From contig VXAI01000140.1 of assembly GCA_013399305.1 (NCBI GenBank), positions 1,133,484-1,197,483 on the forward strand: 64,000 nt of DNA, read 5' to 3'. The notes beneath the pieces are model-generated. The model was given only the letters and a program-made list of their open reading frames with translations, had not been told where the DNA came from and did no database searches. Every line of letters starts with the position of its first letter. Position 1 is the first letter of the stretch. The translations under genes and the position numbers were made by a program. Positions 12,329-25,799 of the stretch are shown one piece after another. The DNA is from Rostratula benghalensis (Eukaryota > Chordata > Aves > Charadriiformes > Rostratulidae).

Positions 12329-14533
12329 CAAGCAAGGAAAACTCTAAGAGAACTTGTAGATAGCAGAGCTGTGGCTGTGAATGCACATAAATAATAGTAA
12401 ACCAGCATGGAAAAATTATCTACAGTTGCTAAGCAAATTAGTGTTCCTGCATAAACAGCAAATATAAATTTGTGCTCACAGGAGTGCAGCCTTTGTGGGG
12501 GCACAGGATACTTTAGAGCTAAATGCCAGACAAGGCAGTAATGCTTGTTGGGAAGGGAAGTTAATGCCCTGCTGCTAGAAAAAAGGGGCTGGCAAGGAGA
12601 GATGCTGGCTAGGGAGGAATTTGGCAATGCATCACTCCCATTACATCTTTCCTGTATGTGTTCTGGAGGGAGCTCTAGCTTGCTGAACTTCTCTGTACCT
12701 TTTTTTGTTTTTTCATCAAACATTCAATAAGCTAATGGCTTGTAATTCCTCGTGCATGGCTTTCTGTGTCTTCCAGGTCGATTCAGCACTCCCATTTTGG
12801 TCTCCTGGAGCAGACTTTGGCCGTGTTCCACTGTAGCATTTTGAAGCCAAGCTGGTGAGATGGTTAAGGGGCACCAAAAATAGCAAAAGCTATTGAAAAG
12901 GCAGCTCTGTGCTGGGGGAAGCCACAGACAGACCTGAGGAAGGGAGGGAAAGCGGCATTACAATCCCTGCATTGATGGCACAGCACGCAGAGTGTGCTTT
13001 CTATCATTCACCATTGCAGAGAGAGGCAGGGTAGGGTCATTGAGCCGATCCTCATACCAGTCCCACTGGCTCCAGTGATGCTGGTCTTCTTGTACCCCTT
13101 TCAGATGGAGGGGATAAGCTAATTCCATGCTTTTTTCCCCCTTAAAATACTTCCTTGTTGGACTCAGCAGCCTCCTAGGCCTTCAGTGGAATATTTCCAG
13201 TGGCTGTTAATCTTCCTGTGGTTAAATAATAAACATAGCAATAAAACACTAGAACATTTTCCCAGTACAGGAGATAGAGTGTCTATTGTCATCAGTTCTT
13301 AAGAAGAACTATAATTATTTGTGGTACCTGTCCTCCTTCTTTATCCAGTTGTCTGTTCCCCATATGCTTTCTTGGGAACAGATGCTAAATAAATTTCATT
13401 AATTTTTACCATATATTGTTCTTTTGATATTTAGCAGTTGTCAAGTTTTGCTTGAGAAATGAAAATTAGTTGTCCAGTGCCCTACAGGTAGGGACAACTC
13501 ATTTCCTAATCCTTCAAACAAGGGTACAGGGAAGCAACTTTCTGTCAGCAGCTGCTAGGACTGAACCCGTGTCCTGCTGTAGAAGTGAATCCTTTACAGC
13601 ATTTGCCATCTTAGTGTTAAATGGCGTAAGGCAAGGAAAAAGCTGAACACCAAGTGGAATTTAAGTTTTAAAATGCTGTAGTTATAAAACTCTTCATTGC
13701 CTGTCTGAATTGTATGTTTCCTACCAATAATTCTACCAGAAACTTTTCCTGTTAAATACAGTATTTTTTCCAAGTCCGACTTATAAATACAGGCTATAAT
13801 GAGAGCCATTGAGAGATTTGCCATTTCCCTGAGAACTCAGGAGGCTAAGCAAGTCCAGATTTACAAGCAGCCAGGAAACAGTGCAAGGGACACTAACCAA
13901 AATCTGTTCCAGCTTGTTTTAAAGAACTGTGCCCTGCTCCTGAGGAGCAGCAATTCCTGCAGAGCTAAGTGAACCCATCTGTGGTGTCCTGGGTCCTGGT
14001 TCAACAACAGCACATGTGCTTGGATATGCAGAGACAGAATTTGGCCTTCCACTACCATTACATGAAAAATGGTTTTGATATGGTAAATGTGATGATGCAA
14101 AACCCAACTGTAGTGTGACTTGAGTTTAATTTTCTTGGCATAACTGAGCAAACCTCTATCCAGAAGACTCCACGTGATGTTTTTCATTAAGCCGTACAGC
14201 ATGTACCAAGTCCCCTGTCTTTAAGGTGACATTTCAAACCCCTGTAGAGAAGGGACAGTTGTCAGGGCTGTGATTAAAATAGATCCTTGTTTGTTGGTGT
14301 GACTTTTAGTTGGCTCCCAGGAGATGCGGCAGGGAGCCCTGGCACTTCTCCCAAAATAAGACATGCCTGAGATGGATGCGCACATGACATCCGTTGGATA
14401 CTGTCAGCTCTGGACTTGCCTTTGCTTGCATCCATTCTGCTTGGCTCATGTTGGGCTAGTGGTCACTTCCAACCACCTTTGCATTGTGCAGGGGTGAGGA
14501 CAGCCAGGCTACATGCAGGAGTCTTAAGTAGGT
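12329..14533. other. Unique intergenic DNA, no gene recognised
   Basis: Nothing recognisable in either strand beyond short open frames. Confidence 0.5.
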
Positions 14534-15040
14534 TCATAGCATCATAGAATGATTGGGTTGGAAGGGACCTTGAAGATCATCTCGTTTCAACCTCATAGCC
14601 TGGGCAGGGACACCTCCCTCCAGGCCCTGTCCAACCTGGCCTTGAACACCTCCAGGGATGGGGCAGCCTGAGGCCAGTGTCTCCCCATCCTCACAGCAAA
14701 GAATTTCTTCCTGAGATCTCATCTACATCTCCCCTCTACCAGTTTAAAACTGTTCCCCCTCACCCTGTTGCTCCCCTCCTTGATCAAGAGTCCCTCCTCA
14801 GCTTTCCTGGAGACCCTTTAGGGACTAGAAGGGGCTCGAAGGTCTCCCTGGAGCCTTCTCTTCTCCAGGCTGAACACCCCCAACTTTCTCAGCCTGTCCT
14901 CACAGCACCTCCATGGCCTTCTCTGGACCCGCTCCAACAAGTCCATGTGTTTTTGATGTTGGTGGCTGCAGAGCTGGAGGCAGCACTGCAGGGGGGGTCT
15001 CACCAGAGCAGAGGCAGAGCCTTTCCACTCACCAGGGGAG
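14534..15040 (-). mobile_element. CR1 LINE 3' end, antisense
   Basis: The complemented tail TCATAGCATCATAGAATGAT is followed by GGGTTGGAAGGGACCTTGAA and the full 3' UTR text. It then enters the complement of the ORF2 C-terminus near 14880-15000, where LERVQRRPWRCCEDRLRKLG is readable on the minus strand. It is intact at the 3' end and 5'-truncated around 15040. Confidence 0.92.
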
Positions 15041-18000
15041 CAAAGCCAAAGATCTCCTGGTGCTACATAAGTCAAAGCACAGTGGTTTTGTGGGAAAGCT
15101 AAAGAGAATAATTTGAGGTTCAAAGTCTGCCTTTGCTTGCCCTTTTGCAGTTCAGTGACTTTTGGGTGATGGGGAGGATCTGTAAGAAACCTCGAGAGTT
15201 GATTTTTATCACTTTTGCACAGCTCCAGAGCCTGGGCAGTGAACTCAACCCTGGCTAAAAATAGGGCTGAGCTGTTGCGGCTGAGCACATTTAAGCAGCT
15301 CTAAGGCAACACCTGCTAATCATCAGCTCTCAGGTGAGATGGGGACGCAAAGCTGCCCTCCCAGGGTGTGTTTCCAATGCTAACACAGGAAGAAGCAAAA
15401 GGGATAAGGCAGGGACAGCCGTGGCCATGCATCATGTTATACTTCAAGACCTTGGAAGATGCTCTTGTGCTGGTAGAGGCAAGGCAGAAAAGGCAGGAGC
15501 TTTGCAGGGGGAAAATGGAGACAATCGAATCATTTTGTGACTTGTAGCATGATCCTGAAAAAGCCCTGTGACAAACCCCGGAAGCTGTTTGCTCAACAAG
15601 AACTGGCAAAACAGCCTGAATCACCTAAAAGCATCAACCCAGGACGCAGCTGCTTGTGCCCCACTCTGTGGAGTGGCTTGTCCCTGGACAGTGAGCTTAA
15701 ACCACTGACTTCATTGCCATTTTCCTCCAGACATGCCTTTTTCCTGAATATTACGCTGACTTTGGCAGCACCCTGACAGGGATGTGATAGCTGCCATGAC
15801 CCAGACCCCATTAGCTTGTAATTGCCCGAGTGTCTCAAATCTCCTTGTTCATCTCATCATGTATTCCAGCTGGTTCAACAGCATCCTTGGAAAAGGAACA
15901 GGCTATAAAAATACCCTCTCCTTTCTAACAATACATCTTCCACCTGTCATCCCCTCCTTCTCTAATTCCTCAACAGTCAGGCCCAGTATTTTTGGCTGGG
16001 GTGCCTGGCTGATGAGACCCGTGACTCCGTAGCACTTCTCCTCTGAAGGTGAGAGCTGATGAGGGCTGGGCAGATGCCAAGCTTGGAAACAGAGACAGGC
16101 TCAGCCCCAGCTGATCTGCCTCTCCCAGATGGCTGAGGATAACTACGTCTGCCCATCACCCATTACCCCTGCGGAGTGAAAGGCCAGATGAAATAACCAT
16201 AAAGCAATCAAAATGCGGCTTTATAAATTCATCAGGCAGTTAGGATGAGGAGGTTTTCTGCTGTTCATAACCAGGAAAATCCCTGGTTTGTCTTTGAGTC
16301 CAGCTCAATATCATGTGGGGCTATTGCGGAAAAAGCAAAGTCCACTTTTTTAAATGCTTTTTTTGGTGACAACAGGTCTTAGGTTGACTCAGTTCATCTT
16401 ATCAAAAGGACTTTGATAAGTTTAAGGTTTCGTCCTTTGTATCAGTGGGGCATTGTGTGCACACTGTGAATGGAGTACCCACTCCCCAGCTCCAGCTCCT
16501 GCCATTGCATGTGCCAGAGGGCTTACAAACACCGGGTGATTAAATATTAACATTTATTGCAGTGCTGCCACTTTGCTCTAGAATCTGTGCGGGCTCTTTC
16601 TGCCAGGAATGCTGTGGTTATGGTGAGCTGAACAATGTGGGAGCTGTTATTATGCACAGTACTGGTAGTGAATAAAGCCATCAGTTCAGTTGAAGCCGTG
16701 CTAGGGAAGGTGAATAGCTACATAAATAATGTAAAAGCATCTAATCTATCCTTCCAGCTCTAATTTAACTCCTTGAGATTGATTTGTATGTTGGTTTTGG
16801 GTTGTTTTTTTTTAATTACAGTTCTTCTTTCTGTCTATGACTGCTTGGGAAAAGTTGTTACATGCCTTTAAATGAAAGTATCCAGGGACATCAACCCAAA
16901 CCTTTCCATTTTCCCCAGTTGGTGTGATTTGCCCTTTTTATGCACTTCACCAAAGCATCACTTGCAGTTTTATGTACAGCAAAGAAAATCTTGGCTCACT
17001 TGTGAAACAGTCACTTCTACAATGAAGCAAATTTGGGATCAAGACATAAAAAACAGAGAAGAAAGAAACACTTTAAAAGGGACAATAAACTGACAATAGG
17101 CACCACTGATAGATACTGGATGCAATCATAGCTAAGGCCTTTCTATCTTTATATTCCTCTGCTCTGTTGAAAACTGATGACCCCTTCAAGAGCTCAAATT
17201 TAGTAGCAATTCTGCAGCTACACAGGGAGGATGTTAAAATAGTTATTGAGAGAGAATAAACCAAATAGAGTTGTGCAAATTCACTTCTCAGCCTCATCTT
17301 ATCTTCTGTGGCACGGAGGTGGGTACAATCTGGATTAATGATTTGCTCTCCCCCCACCCCCCAAATGTAATAAATCTCTGAAAAACCTGTGCTCCCATAC
17401 AAAAGCTAACACAAATGTGTTCACCCCAGGGAGTCTAGGAGAGAAACAGTAGTTTGGCCAAACAGTTTTTCTTCATAATATTGATTCTGTCAAAGCAGCA
17501 TAAATGGAAGAAAAGCCGTTAAGCCGAAGTACCAAAGTACTGCCTCCATTTTTTATAATGAGCCTACATTTTTGGAAAAAGGGGTACCCTGGGAGCCTCC
17601 TGCTTTCCAAACTTCCACCAGGCCAGCTTGTGGGCTCAGGTGAAACTTTGTTTAAATGTCAGAGGCCTGAAACGCATCACAACCTTTTTGCTTTTGCGTA
17701 CCCACTTGCACAGCAGGATATGAGTCAGGAGAAAAGGTGAGGCATGTCCTGATTGCTCCGTGTTCCTCAGGTGTTCAAGCACAGGAGCTGACTTAGAAAA
17801 GCACTGGTAGAAGAAAATCACCTGGGAGCAGCACGGATGTCCTGACGCTCTTCTCTTCGGCTTGGACTCTTGCCTCTGTGTGTGCTGGGGGAGGGGGTTG
17901 CTGCAGGTGGGGTTTGGCTGGATGTCCAAGCAAGCCTCAGCTCCAAGCGTTGCTGCAGGATACACACCAGGTATTCACTCCTTGGAGAAGGAGCTGGCTG

Positions 18001-18390
18001 GATGCTCCTTGCCTTCAGTGCCATTGCACCCCCAGATGAAATCAGCTATTAGATACAGCCGGCTGGCTATTGAAACTATGCCCAGAAATGGAAGAAATTA
18101 GTGTCCTCTGCCCCTCCAGACCTTCACTTTGAGTTGTTCTGGATCCCTGCTAGGTCAAGAGATGGTTCCTGCTAGGGGCAGGGCAGGAACCAGAGCCTGT
18201 GCCAGAGTGGAGGGGCCCTACAGACCCCACAGGCTCCTGACTGAACTGCCAGGGTGGGCTCAGCAGTGATAAGAGGAATATCCTCTTCCTCAGTTTTCTT
18301 AGAACATTTAATCAGCCCTGCCCCAGCTCTGCACCCAGGGTCATTTCCTACTCTCGCTGCTTCTGCCTTGTTTTTTGACCTGCTTGATTT
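15041..18390. other. Unique intergenic DNA, no gene recognised
   Basis: No repeat or gene of a known family is recognised. AT-rich parts around 16500-17400 could hold conserved non-coding elements, but that cannot be judged from one sequence. Confidence 0.45.
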
Positions 18391-18680
18391 CACAGAATCA
18401 CAGAATTATATGGGGTTGGAAGGGACCTCTGGAGATCATCCAGTCCAATCCTCCACCAAAGCTGGGTTACCCAGAGCAGGTTGCATAGGATGGTGTCCAG
18501 GTGGTTTTTGAATGTCTCCAGAGACAGACATCCCACCACCTCTCTAGGCAGCCTGTTCCAGGGCTCTGCCACCCTCACAGGAAAGAAGTTCCTCCTCATG
18601 TTTAGATGAAACTTTCTATGTTCAAGTTTGTGCCCATTACCTCTTGTCCTATCACTGAGCACCACTTAAAAAAGACTGAT
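18391..18680 (-). mobile_element. CR1 LINE 3' end, antisense
   Basis: The complemented tail CACAGAATCACAGAATTATA is followed by GGGGTTGGAAGGGACCTCTG, a GGTTACCCAGAGCAGGTTGC block and CTCACAGGAAAGAAGTTCCT. It is of the same subfamily as the copy at 10147-10493. Confidence 0.92.
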
Positions 18681-19744
18681 GACCACTGAAAAAATTTCCT
18701 CCTAGGCCTTTCCTGCAAACTCTGTTGTTGGCATTTGTCTGGACTTCTTCATGGCAGCAAGAGTCAGTGTTGCCTGAGTGACATCTTTTCCCTCTATCCC
18801 TGCTTTCACACCATAGTTCCAGCAGGACAGCATAACACACCCACACACACACCTTCCTTCAAAGATGTGTCAGGCGTGATGCTACTGGTCTCACACCTGC
18901 CTGACCAGCAAGTCAGGTGGTAGGATGGATATGATACCATCCACCCCACACCACTACACACCAATCTTTTCTCTGTTCCACTTCTACCTCCCACCAGCAC
19001 CTTCTGTCCCATCTCCTTGCCTGCTTTCTCCTTACTGCAGGACTAATCCATCCATCCTTCTCCCTTGCCCTAAATTCTCTCTATTTCTGCCCCTATTCCC
19101 CTTCTAGACTCAGTACCTTTTGCAATTATCCCTCAGACTAGCCTGGCTCTCTTCCTGCTCCTCTAGTTTTCACTTAATCAGGTCTTCCTAACTTGAGGTG
19201 ACCTCTTCATCTGGCTTGGCTGAGTTGTCTTTCTACCAGTGTCACACATTTCCTTTTTGTGTCCCCTCTCTTTGGGGTTCATCCATTGTTTTTGTGATCT
19301 TCAAGCTACTGGTTCCTTTGACTCATCTGCTCTTTTTCTCATGTCTCTTGAAATTCATACCATTAATCGCCATTCCTGTCTAGCTTCCTTCACTTTGCTT
19401 TCAAAAAGTAGGCTAACCTGTTCTAGAATCAAAACCACACCTTCTGTTGAGAGAAAAAAAACAACAAACCAAACAGAAAAGCTCCTTTTCATATTAAGCA
19501 CACATAAAGAAGATTATTCCCCACCCATTCTAGAATGGAAAAAACCCAAGTCCATGTTTTTTATCTGAAGTAAATGGAAGAAGATGGTACACAATGCAGA
19601 AGGACAAGCAAGGATGCTAAAACAGAAAATGGGTGATCTTATTACAGATGAGTTAACTGGACAGTACAGTGTCTACTGACTGGACAGGCAAAAGGTATCT
19701 TAAGATGAAGCTCATGAACTAACCAGGGGAAGATAAAAACTTGT
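18681..19744. other. Unique DNA with a pyrimidine-rich segment
   Basis: From about 18950 to 19400 the plus strand is strongly C/T-rich (many TCC, CTT and CCC words). No gene is recognised. Confidence 0.5.
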
Positions 19745-19980
19745 AGATTTAGATGAGATCTCAGGAAGAAATTCTTTGCTGTGAGAGTGGTGAGACCCTG
19801 GCTCAGGTTGCCCAGAGAAGCTGTGGCTGCCCCATCCCTGGAGGTGTTCAAGGCCAGGCTGGATGGAGCTTTGAGCAACCTGGTCTGGTGGGAGGTGCCC
19901 CTGCCCAGGGCAGGGAGTGGAACTGGATGGTCTTTATGGTCCCTTCCAACCCAAACCATTCAATGATTCTATGATTCTCT
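19745..19980 (+). mobile_element. CR1 LINE 3' end, sense
   Basis: It runs from GATGAGATCTCAGGAAGAAA through CAGAGAAGCTGTGGCTGCCC and CCATCCCTGGAGGTGTTCAA to CCTTCCAACCCAAACCATTC and an ATGATTCTATGATTCT tail. It is a short, well-preserved 3' piece and one of the younger-looking copies. Confidence 0.93.
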
Positions 19981-21935
19981 GAAAAATATTGAGTGTATCA
20001 ATAGCATATAATGGACTGAAAATAAGAGTGAGAAGCAGCATTGATTTTGTGCCTGGTCCTGCTTTTATTGAAGTCCATAACCAAACTCCAGTCAAAATCA
20101 ATAGCAAAAGTGGTTGAGAAACCACAAGGCAGCCTTGATCAGTTTGCATCTCCATGGCTTTGATTTTCCATCTGAGGTTACTCAAACTGTATTTCTTGAC
20201 CTTTTTCATCTAAGCCTTCTTAAAAAAAGTGTCCAGGATCACAAATATTTACATTGCCATAGAAATGGAAAAAAAAAAAAAAAAGAAAAGCCAAGGTAAA
20301 CTTTGAGTAATCATTTATTACTTCTTTTACCTTTCATCTATTTGTTTAACTGTGCGCCTGAAGACGTACGTGGATGGCTCTTTCGCATTCCCTTCCCTGA
20401 TGGAAGTCTCCTGCCCCTGCAGCCCAGCTGTGCTTGCCCACGTCATGGTTGGAGGAGCACCACACGGAAGCTCTGTGAGTCAGAGGCACATTTTTTTCCT
20501 CAGGTATAACTCCCATTGCCAAGAGAAATGTTACCCCTGGGTAGGTGTGGGCTTCATCACCTCCTTTGTGGACACAGGAGGAACCAGATATCTCATGGCA
20601 TTAGGAAAGGCTACAGCTTTTGCAGTAAGGGTGCAGAACGTGACAGCCCTTCTCTTGCTGGTGGAGTACTTTGTGACTTCATGATTGGTATTTTTGATGA
20701 AGATACATTGTAGGCAGTATTTCTGAATTTGGGGTTTTTTCCTCATGGAATTCAAGCAGTTTTTTCAAGATTATCAGTATTGACACACATGTTGATAAAG
20801 CCTGGGTGCCTCAAAAGGGACAAAGCTCAGCTCCAAGGGTTTTGATGGTGTCATTGGTGGCTTGTAACAAGACAGCCTGGGATCTGTAAGAGGAGCTCTG
20901 GTAACCATTCAGCCATGGGGTACAGTGGTCTCTACAGCCAATATGGGAAAACAGTAACTGTGTACACTGTCCAGCTCCCTGCATTCACTGAGCACACTGT
21001 CAGCAATTTCCATGCCAAAAGACAAGATAAGAGGTTAGTCCCTACTCATCACATGACCAAGGTCATTATCCAGGCTAAAAGATCTGGTTGAAAGACCAAG
21101 GACTTTCAGTGCAGGTTACTCTGAGCCATGTCTCAAAGTTTGTAGGTTTGGGGAGACCTTTCAGAAAGGGTGTTTTGTTCAGGACTTTCCTTCTGTTGAC
21201 TTCTCTAGTCTGGAAGGGAAAACAATCAGTGCTGAGGAACATCAACATCAGCCAAACCCTGTATTACATTTTAGAAAAATAACCTCATTCAATTAATAGT
21301 GGTAAGGGTGGGAGGCCTGATAATGAAGGGTGGAAGTGTGGAAATGTAAATGTAGAAACTCTGAGCCACCTTCTTTTCTCCCCCACACACCAAAAATAAA
21401 TGAAATCCCAGGGGTTTTCTTGTATCATCAAAGGTTTCTCTGTGAACAAAAAGGAAGTGTGCTCAGGTGAAAAGGAAAAGAAAGGAAGGCTGTTATCACA
21501 TCATGGTGATGCCTTCTGATGTGTCTATCAAGTAGCTCAGAGCTTCACAAAGAGCTATTGCTTCTGGTTCTCACATTGAACTGCTCAGGCAAATGCCCAG
21601 ACTTCTATGTGTTTTGGGACATGAAGGGAACTCCTTCTAATTTCACCTTGTAGAACTAATACAGCAGCAAGAACCGATACCTTCAAGAACCATTTGCTGT
21701 AATCTCCCTGAGGAGTTCAACAGACTTACACCACCTTCTTACTCTCTAGATCAAAAGACCAAACTTCCAAAACGATCCTGCACCAAATGATCACTTTTTG
21801 TGAAGTTACTACTTGGCCAAGAAGCACCGATTCTCTAGATCCCTTCTCTGCCTCCCCCTAGCAGGCACCCTGAGACAGCAGGGTGGTGGGAAGAGGGGAG
21901 GACAAGGTAAACGGCACTTCTGTTTTCTCCTACAG

Positions 21936-22024
21936 CAAGATGGGGATCCGAGGGAGACTGAGAAAGATCGCGTCTTTTTCTCTCCGAATGAAAGGGGAGC
22001 ACGGTTTCCATCATAAGACAAAAA
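21936..22024 (+). CDS. Exon-like segment, gene unknown
   Basis: An 89-base segment has a strong acceptor (long pyrimidine tract ending TTTTCTCCTACAG) and a consensus donor (AAA then GTAAGT). Four bases in, at 21940, is an ATG in strong initiation context (A at -3, G at +4). From it the frame stays open for 28 codons to the donor, reading MGIRGRLRKIASF at the start, a basic peptide. The other two frames contain stops before the donor. Several CpGs occur where the surroundings are CpG-poor. A second acceptor/donor-like pair lies just upstream (about 21862-21905). I do not recognise the peptide; it could be the first coding exon of an unannotated gene, a lncRNA exon, or chance. Confidence 0.25.
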
Positions 22025-22043
22025 GTAAGTATCCACCATTTAA

Positions 22044-22045
<2 letters not shown>

Positions 22046-22115
<70 letters not shown>
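22046..22115 (+). repeat. TAA trinucleotide microsatellite, about 23 units
   Basis: An uninterrupted run of TAA/ATA units over roughly 70 bases, starting only about 20 bases after the exon-like donor at 22025. It is long and pure, so probably polymorphic. Confidence 0.97.
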
Positions 22116-22116
<1 letters not shown>

Positions 22117-22599
22117 GGTATGAAATGCCAAAAGGCAGATCTTCATCCCCAGCACTGCAGCGTTGTGTCTTCTCCGGTGGCTTCCCTCCGAGTCCTCCTG
22201 AAGCTCACGTAGCTGCTCTATGGGGACACCTCGTGGTTCGGGTGGCAACTCTGTTATGGGTACCGTATGATCCATGCAAAATATTTTAACTGCCGGTGTG
22301 CCAGCTGTGTGGTAAAACGTGAAGTCAGATTTGGAGGTGGGAGCTAAAGGGGACAAGTTTAATCTATAATTTCCATCAAATACCCACTCTTCTCTTAATC
22401 ATTTTTTTTTAGCAGCTAGGGCCCATTTCAGACAAAGTCCAAAATGTTGCATGAGAGCTTTGGTCTTCCTGAGTATTCACCATTTTTAGATCAAACCAAC
22501 AGCCAGTAGATCGAGGGCTTGCTCAATGGTTTCACTTTACTTGGGGTTCGTTAGCCTGCATCTGGATACGACACCAGGTTTTAGTGCCCCCAGTACAAC

Positions 22600-23020
22600 A
22601 GAGAGGCAGGTAAAGTGGAGAGAGCTCAGAGGAGACCACCAAGATGGTATATGAGGAGAGGCTGAGGGACTGTGGCTTGTTCATCTTGGAGAAGAGGAGG
22701 CTTCAGGGAAACCTAAATAGGGTCTTCTGATACCTGCAAGGAGGCTGCTAAAAAGGCTTTTCACAGTGGTGCATAGCAGATGACAGGTGACAGAATTGAC
22801 TTGAAAGAGGGGAAAGTTTCTCACGAGTTACTGGAGGAGGAAAAAAATTGCAATGAGGTTAAGTAAGCACCAGAACAGGCTGCCCAGAAAGACTGTCCAG
22901 TGTCCATCCTTGGTTTAAACACCTGCTAGGATAAAGCCCTGAGCAACCTGGTCTGATCTTGCTGTCACCCTTGCTCTGAGCAGGTGTTAGATAAAGGACC
23001 TCCAGTGGACCCTTCCAACA
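22600..23020 (+). mobile_element. CR1 LINE fragment, sense, diverged
   Basis: Recognisable blocks are GAGGAGAGGCTGAGGGACTG, TTGGAGAAGAGGAGGCTTCA, ATAGGGTCTTCTGATACCTG, CAGAACAGGCTGCCCAGAAA and a terminal ACCTCCAGTGGACCCTTCCA. It is more diverged than its neighbours, so an older insertion, and lacks a clean ATTCTATGA tail. Confidence 0.85.
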
Positions 23021-24597
23021 TGGGTGATTGCACTGCTACATGGCAAGTGGGCCCAGTGCTGGATAATGAAACCATCATTTTGAAATTCCTGAGGTTTTAA
23101 AACATGTGTCTTTGAGAACTGGGCAATTAGGTCAGAGAGAATTAAAACCAGACCAGGACATGGAGTCTTCACTAATGGAAACTTGAGAATTAAGTTAATT
23201 AGTCCAATACCTGAAGGGGAAAATGTTATTTTTGCTTTCTTTTCCCCTTTCTGCCTGTGTTTAAAACTCCTGACCAGCTTGAAGCTATCCCAGTGCTCAG
23301 TTTGTCCTTCTGGAAGAACAATCTTCAGTATTCTTCCTGCAAAATGCATTCCTTGTTTTCAAGGGTTTATAGGAGGCATTCATCCTTCTGGCACCAGTGA
23401 TGCCCGTGTGTGTCAGTAGAAATTTTTCCTCTCCTGAAGCTGTGTCCTCCACATGTTTGTGATAAAGGCACAGGAAGGTCCTGCTCCAAACTGTGGATTC
23501 TTGCTTTTCTAAGACAGGAGCAGCAACAGGCAGTAATGTCCTTCCTCTGTAAAGCCCCAGTAGCAATGGCACAAGTGTTGGTTGCTGGCTGGCCATAGGC
23601 AGGGGCATGACACAATCAGGATGAAGACCTGTGAAAAACTTGCTGTTGTCATGCTCAGCATGAAGAAAAGTTTGGGATAACCAACAGGAAAGAAAACCTG
23701 ATTATTTTTTATACTGGAGAGAAGTGACATGCTATTCATTTCTGATATGTTTGTCATGCTGGCCTCCTAGTGGAAACCCATCTGTCCAAACTCTTCTTGC
23801 TGCTTTCTTTAGCATGAGAGACTAATCATCTGGGACCACACATTGCTTTTATGAGATGTCTCTGCTCACTGCTCAGACCCCTGGCTTGCTTTGGCACCTA
23901 AGAAAGTGGAAGAAAAGTGAAAGGGCCCATATCCAGGCACCTTGGACAAAGCAACACCACATTCAAGCGCTGAAGATGGCCCAAAAGCAGGGAGCAAGGA
24001 GTGACACCACCCAAGTGAGGATTCCAGCAGGGATCTGGCGGGGGGGGAAACTTGGTCTTTGTCGACTCAACTAACTCCACTGGCATATAATGTAGAAGAT
24101 CTGAGTGCCAGACCCACACATGTGGTAAATGATACGGAAACAGGGCCAGCAGCATGTGTCAGATGACTGAAAGACAAACAGATGGACGGCACCCTGCATT
24201 TAAAAAAAAAGAAAGTTCTGAGAACAAGACCTTCAGGATGATTGGTAGCAAAGGGATGGGAGGCTGGGGAGGGAGAAGAAATCTTTCAAAAAGCCATTCT
24301 GATGTGTCACTTTCCCAAGAGGCTGAAATCAAAGAGGGTTTCTCCTCAGCAGAAGGCAGTCTAGTGTTTGTCCAGACAACCATGGATCAGCTCCATCAAA
24401 TGGGACTCACAATGACAATCTGGCTTGGACGCTGCCAAAAGTCATCCAATACAGGGATAGACACACATACACATACATGTACTGACACTGTACCTTCTTC
24501 TGCCCCATTGTAGGGGAAAATATAAAGAAGGGAAGAAAGGATAGCATTTTGTAGACTCCGAGTTACACATGGAAAGATGGCAGAGGCAGATGGAAGA
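23021..24597. other. Unique intergenic DNA, no gene recognised
   Basis: Nothing of known family is seen; a short CA/TG-rich patch lies near 24460-24480. Confidence 0.5.
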
Positions 24598-24808
24598 GAG
24601 ATTTAGATGAGATCTCAAAAAGAAAATCTTTGCTGTGAGGGTGGTGAGACACTGGGCTAAAGAAGCTGTGGCTGCCCCAAGGCCAGGTGGGACAGGGCTT
24701 TGAGCAACCCAGTCTGGTTGGAGGTGTCCCTGTCCAGGGCAAGGGCCCAGAACTGGGGGATCTTCAAGGTCCCTTCCAACTCTAACCACTCTATGATTCT
24801 ATGATGAT
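24598..24808 (+). mobile_element. CR1 LINE 3' end, sense
   Basis: It starts at GAGATTTAGATGAGATCTCA and ends with CAAGGTCCCTTCCAACTCTA and ACTCTATGATTCTATGATGA. A small internal deletion removes the usual CCATCCCTGGAGGTGTTC block between about 24670 and 24680. Confidence 0.92.
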
Positions 24809-25799
24809 GTTCTCTTCAAGGTGTTGCACACAACCGCAGGAGTGCTGAGCAGCTATCCACACACACTGCTGGACAGAAATGGGGAAACAGAAATAGAAAC
24901 AAACATACTATGATTACATATTGAGCAAACAATTGGATGCTGATAAGCAAGGTGTGAAAGACCTGTTGCATTTTTATAATAGAAAGCTCATGGAAAAATT
25001 CAGAACTCGTGTTACAGAGCTTTCTCCTTCAGCAAGCTTGTGATGATCTGGCAGAATAAGATCCTAATCTTTAGATATTCACATAGATTTGGGGTAGGAG
25101 TTTCACATGCATTCTGCATAGAGATCAGATGTAGGATTTAAATCAGAATAAATACAGAATGCGTATGTGACAGAAGCCTTCCTCAGGAAATTATAATTGA
25201 CTGACTTGGAAACCCCAAAACTTTCAGCAGGTCCATCATGTCCCATGGAGCAGGAGGCTCTGCTCTGAAGGCATCAACACTGAGACCACCACCAGTCCAC
25301 ACCAACGAGATGCTGCCAAACAGCACTTGGGGGTTCTTGTGATAACAGTATTTCACAATGAGGAGCATTGCTAGTCTTTCAGTTTTTGCCTCAAAAGCCA
25401 CCCTCACCTGTATTTAACTTCTCCAGTTAGGGGAGAAGTTAACAGGTCAGGATGACTTCCTTTGTGGTTTGGTTGTTGATTAAGAGGTGGCTGAGCTTTT
25501 ATGCTCTACTCGCCTCTCACAATGGTGTCACCTGGCATTTGACCACCCTGTCTTCTCCAAAACACTGGAAAGAAGTAGTGACCATGTCTTTAAGAGCATC
25601 CTCCAGCCTCATTTTGTACATATCAGCTAAAAGAAGCTGAGGGGCAAACAGGTTATCTGGCTGCTACTGTCCAGGATGTCTCCTGCAGAGCCAGCAGTAG
25701 AACTCATTTCCTGATTTTGTGACTTGATCACAAGTTCTGTTCCTGCTTGGGAATGGAAAAGAGGACTATCAGCAGAGTAGTACCAAGTGTCTAACACAA
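24809..25799. other. Unique intergenic DNA, no gene recognised
   Basis: No family is recognised in this kilobase. Confidence 0.5.

Noticed and set aside
14677..15102. 141-codon open frame on the plus strand
   Set aside because: Antisense reading of a CR1 3' region; similar readings recur at every CR1 copy of that orientation.
20352..20684. 110-codon open frame with some CpGs and exon-like borders at 20423-20474
   Set aside because: All three frames are open across the putative exon, so the frame carries no information. No homology is recognised and it starts with GTG.
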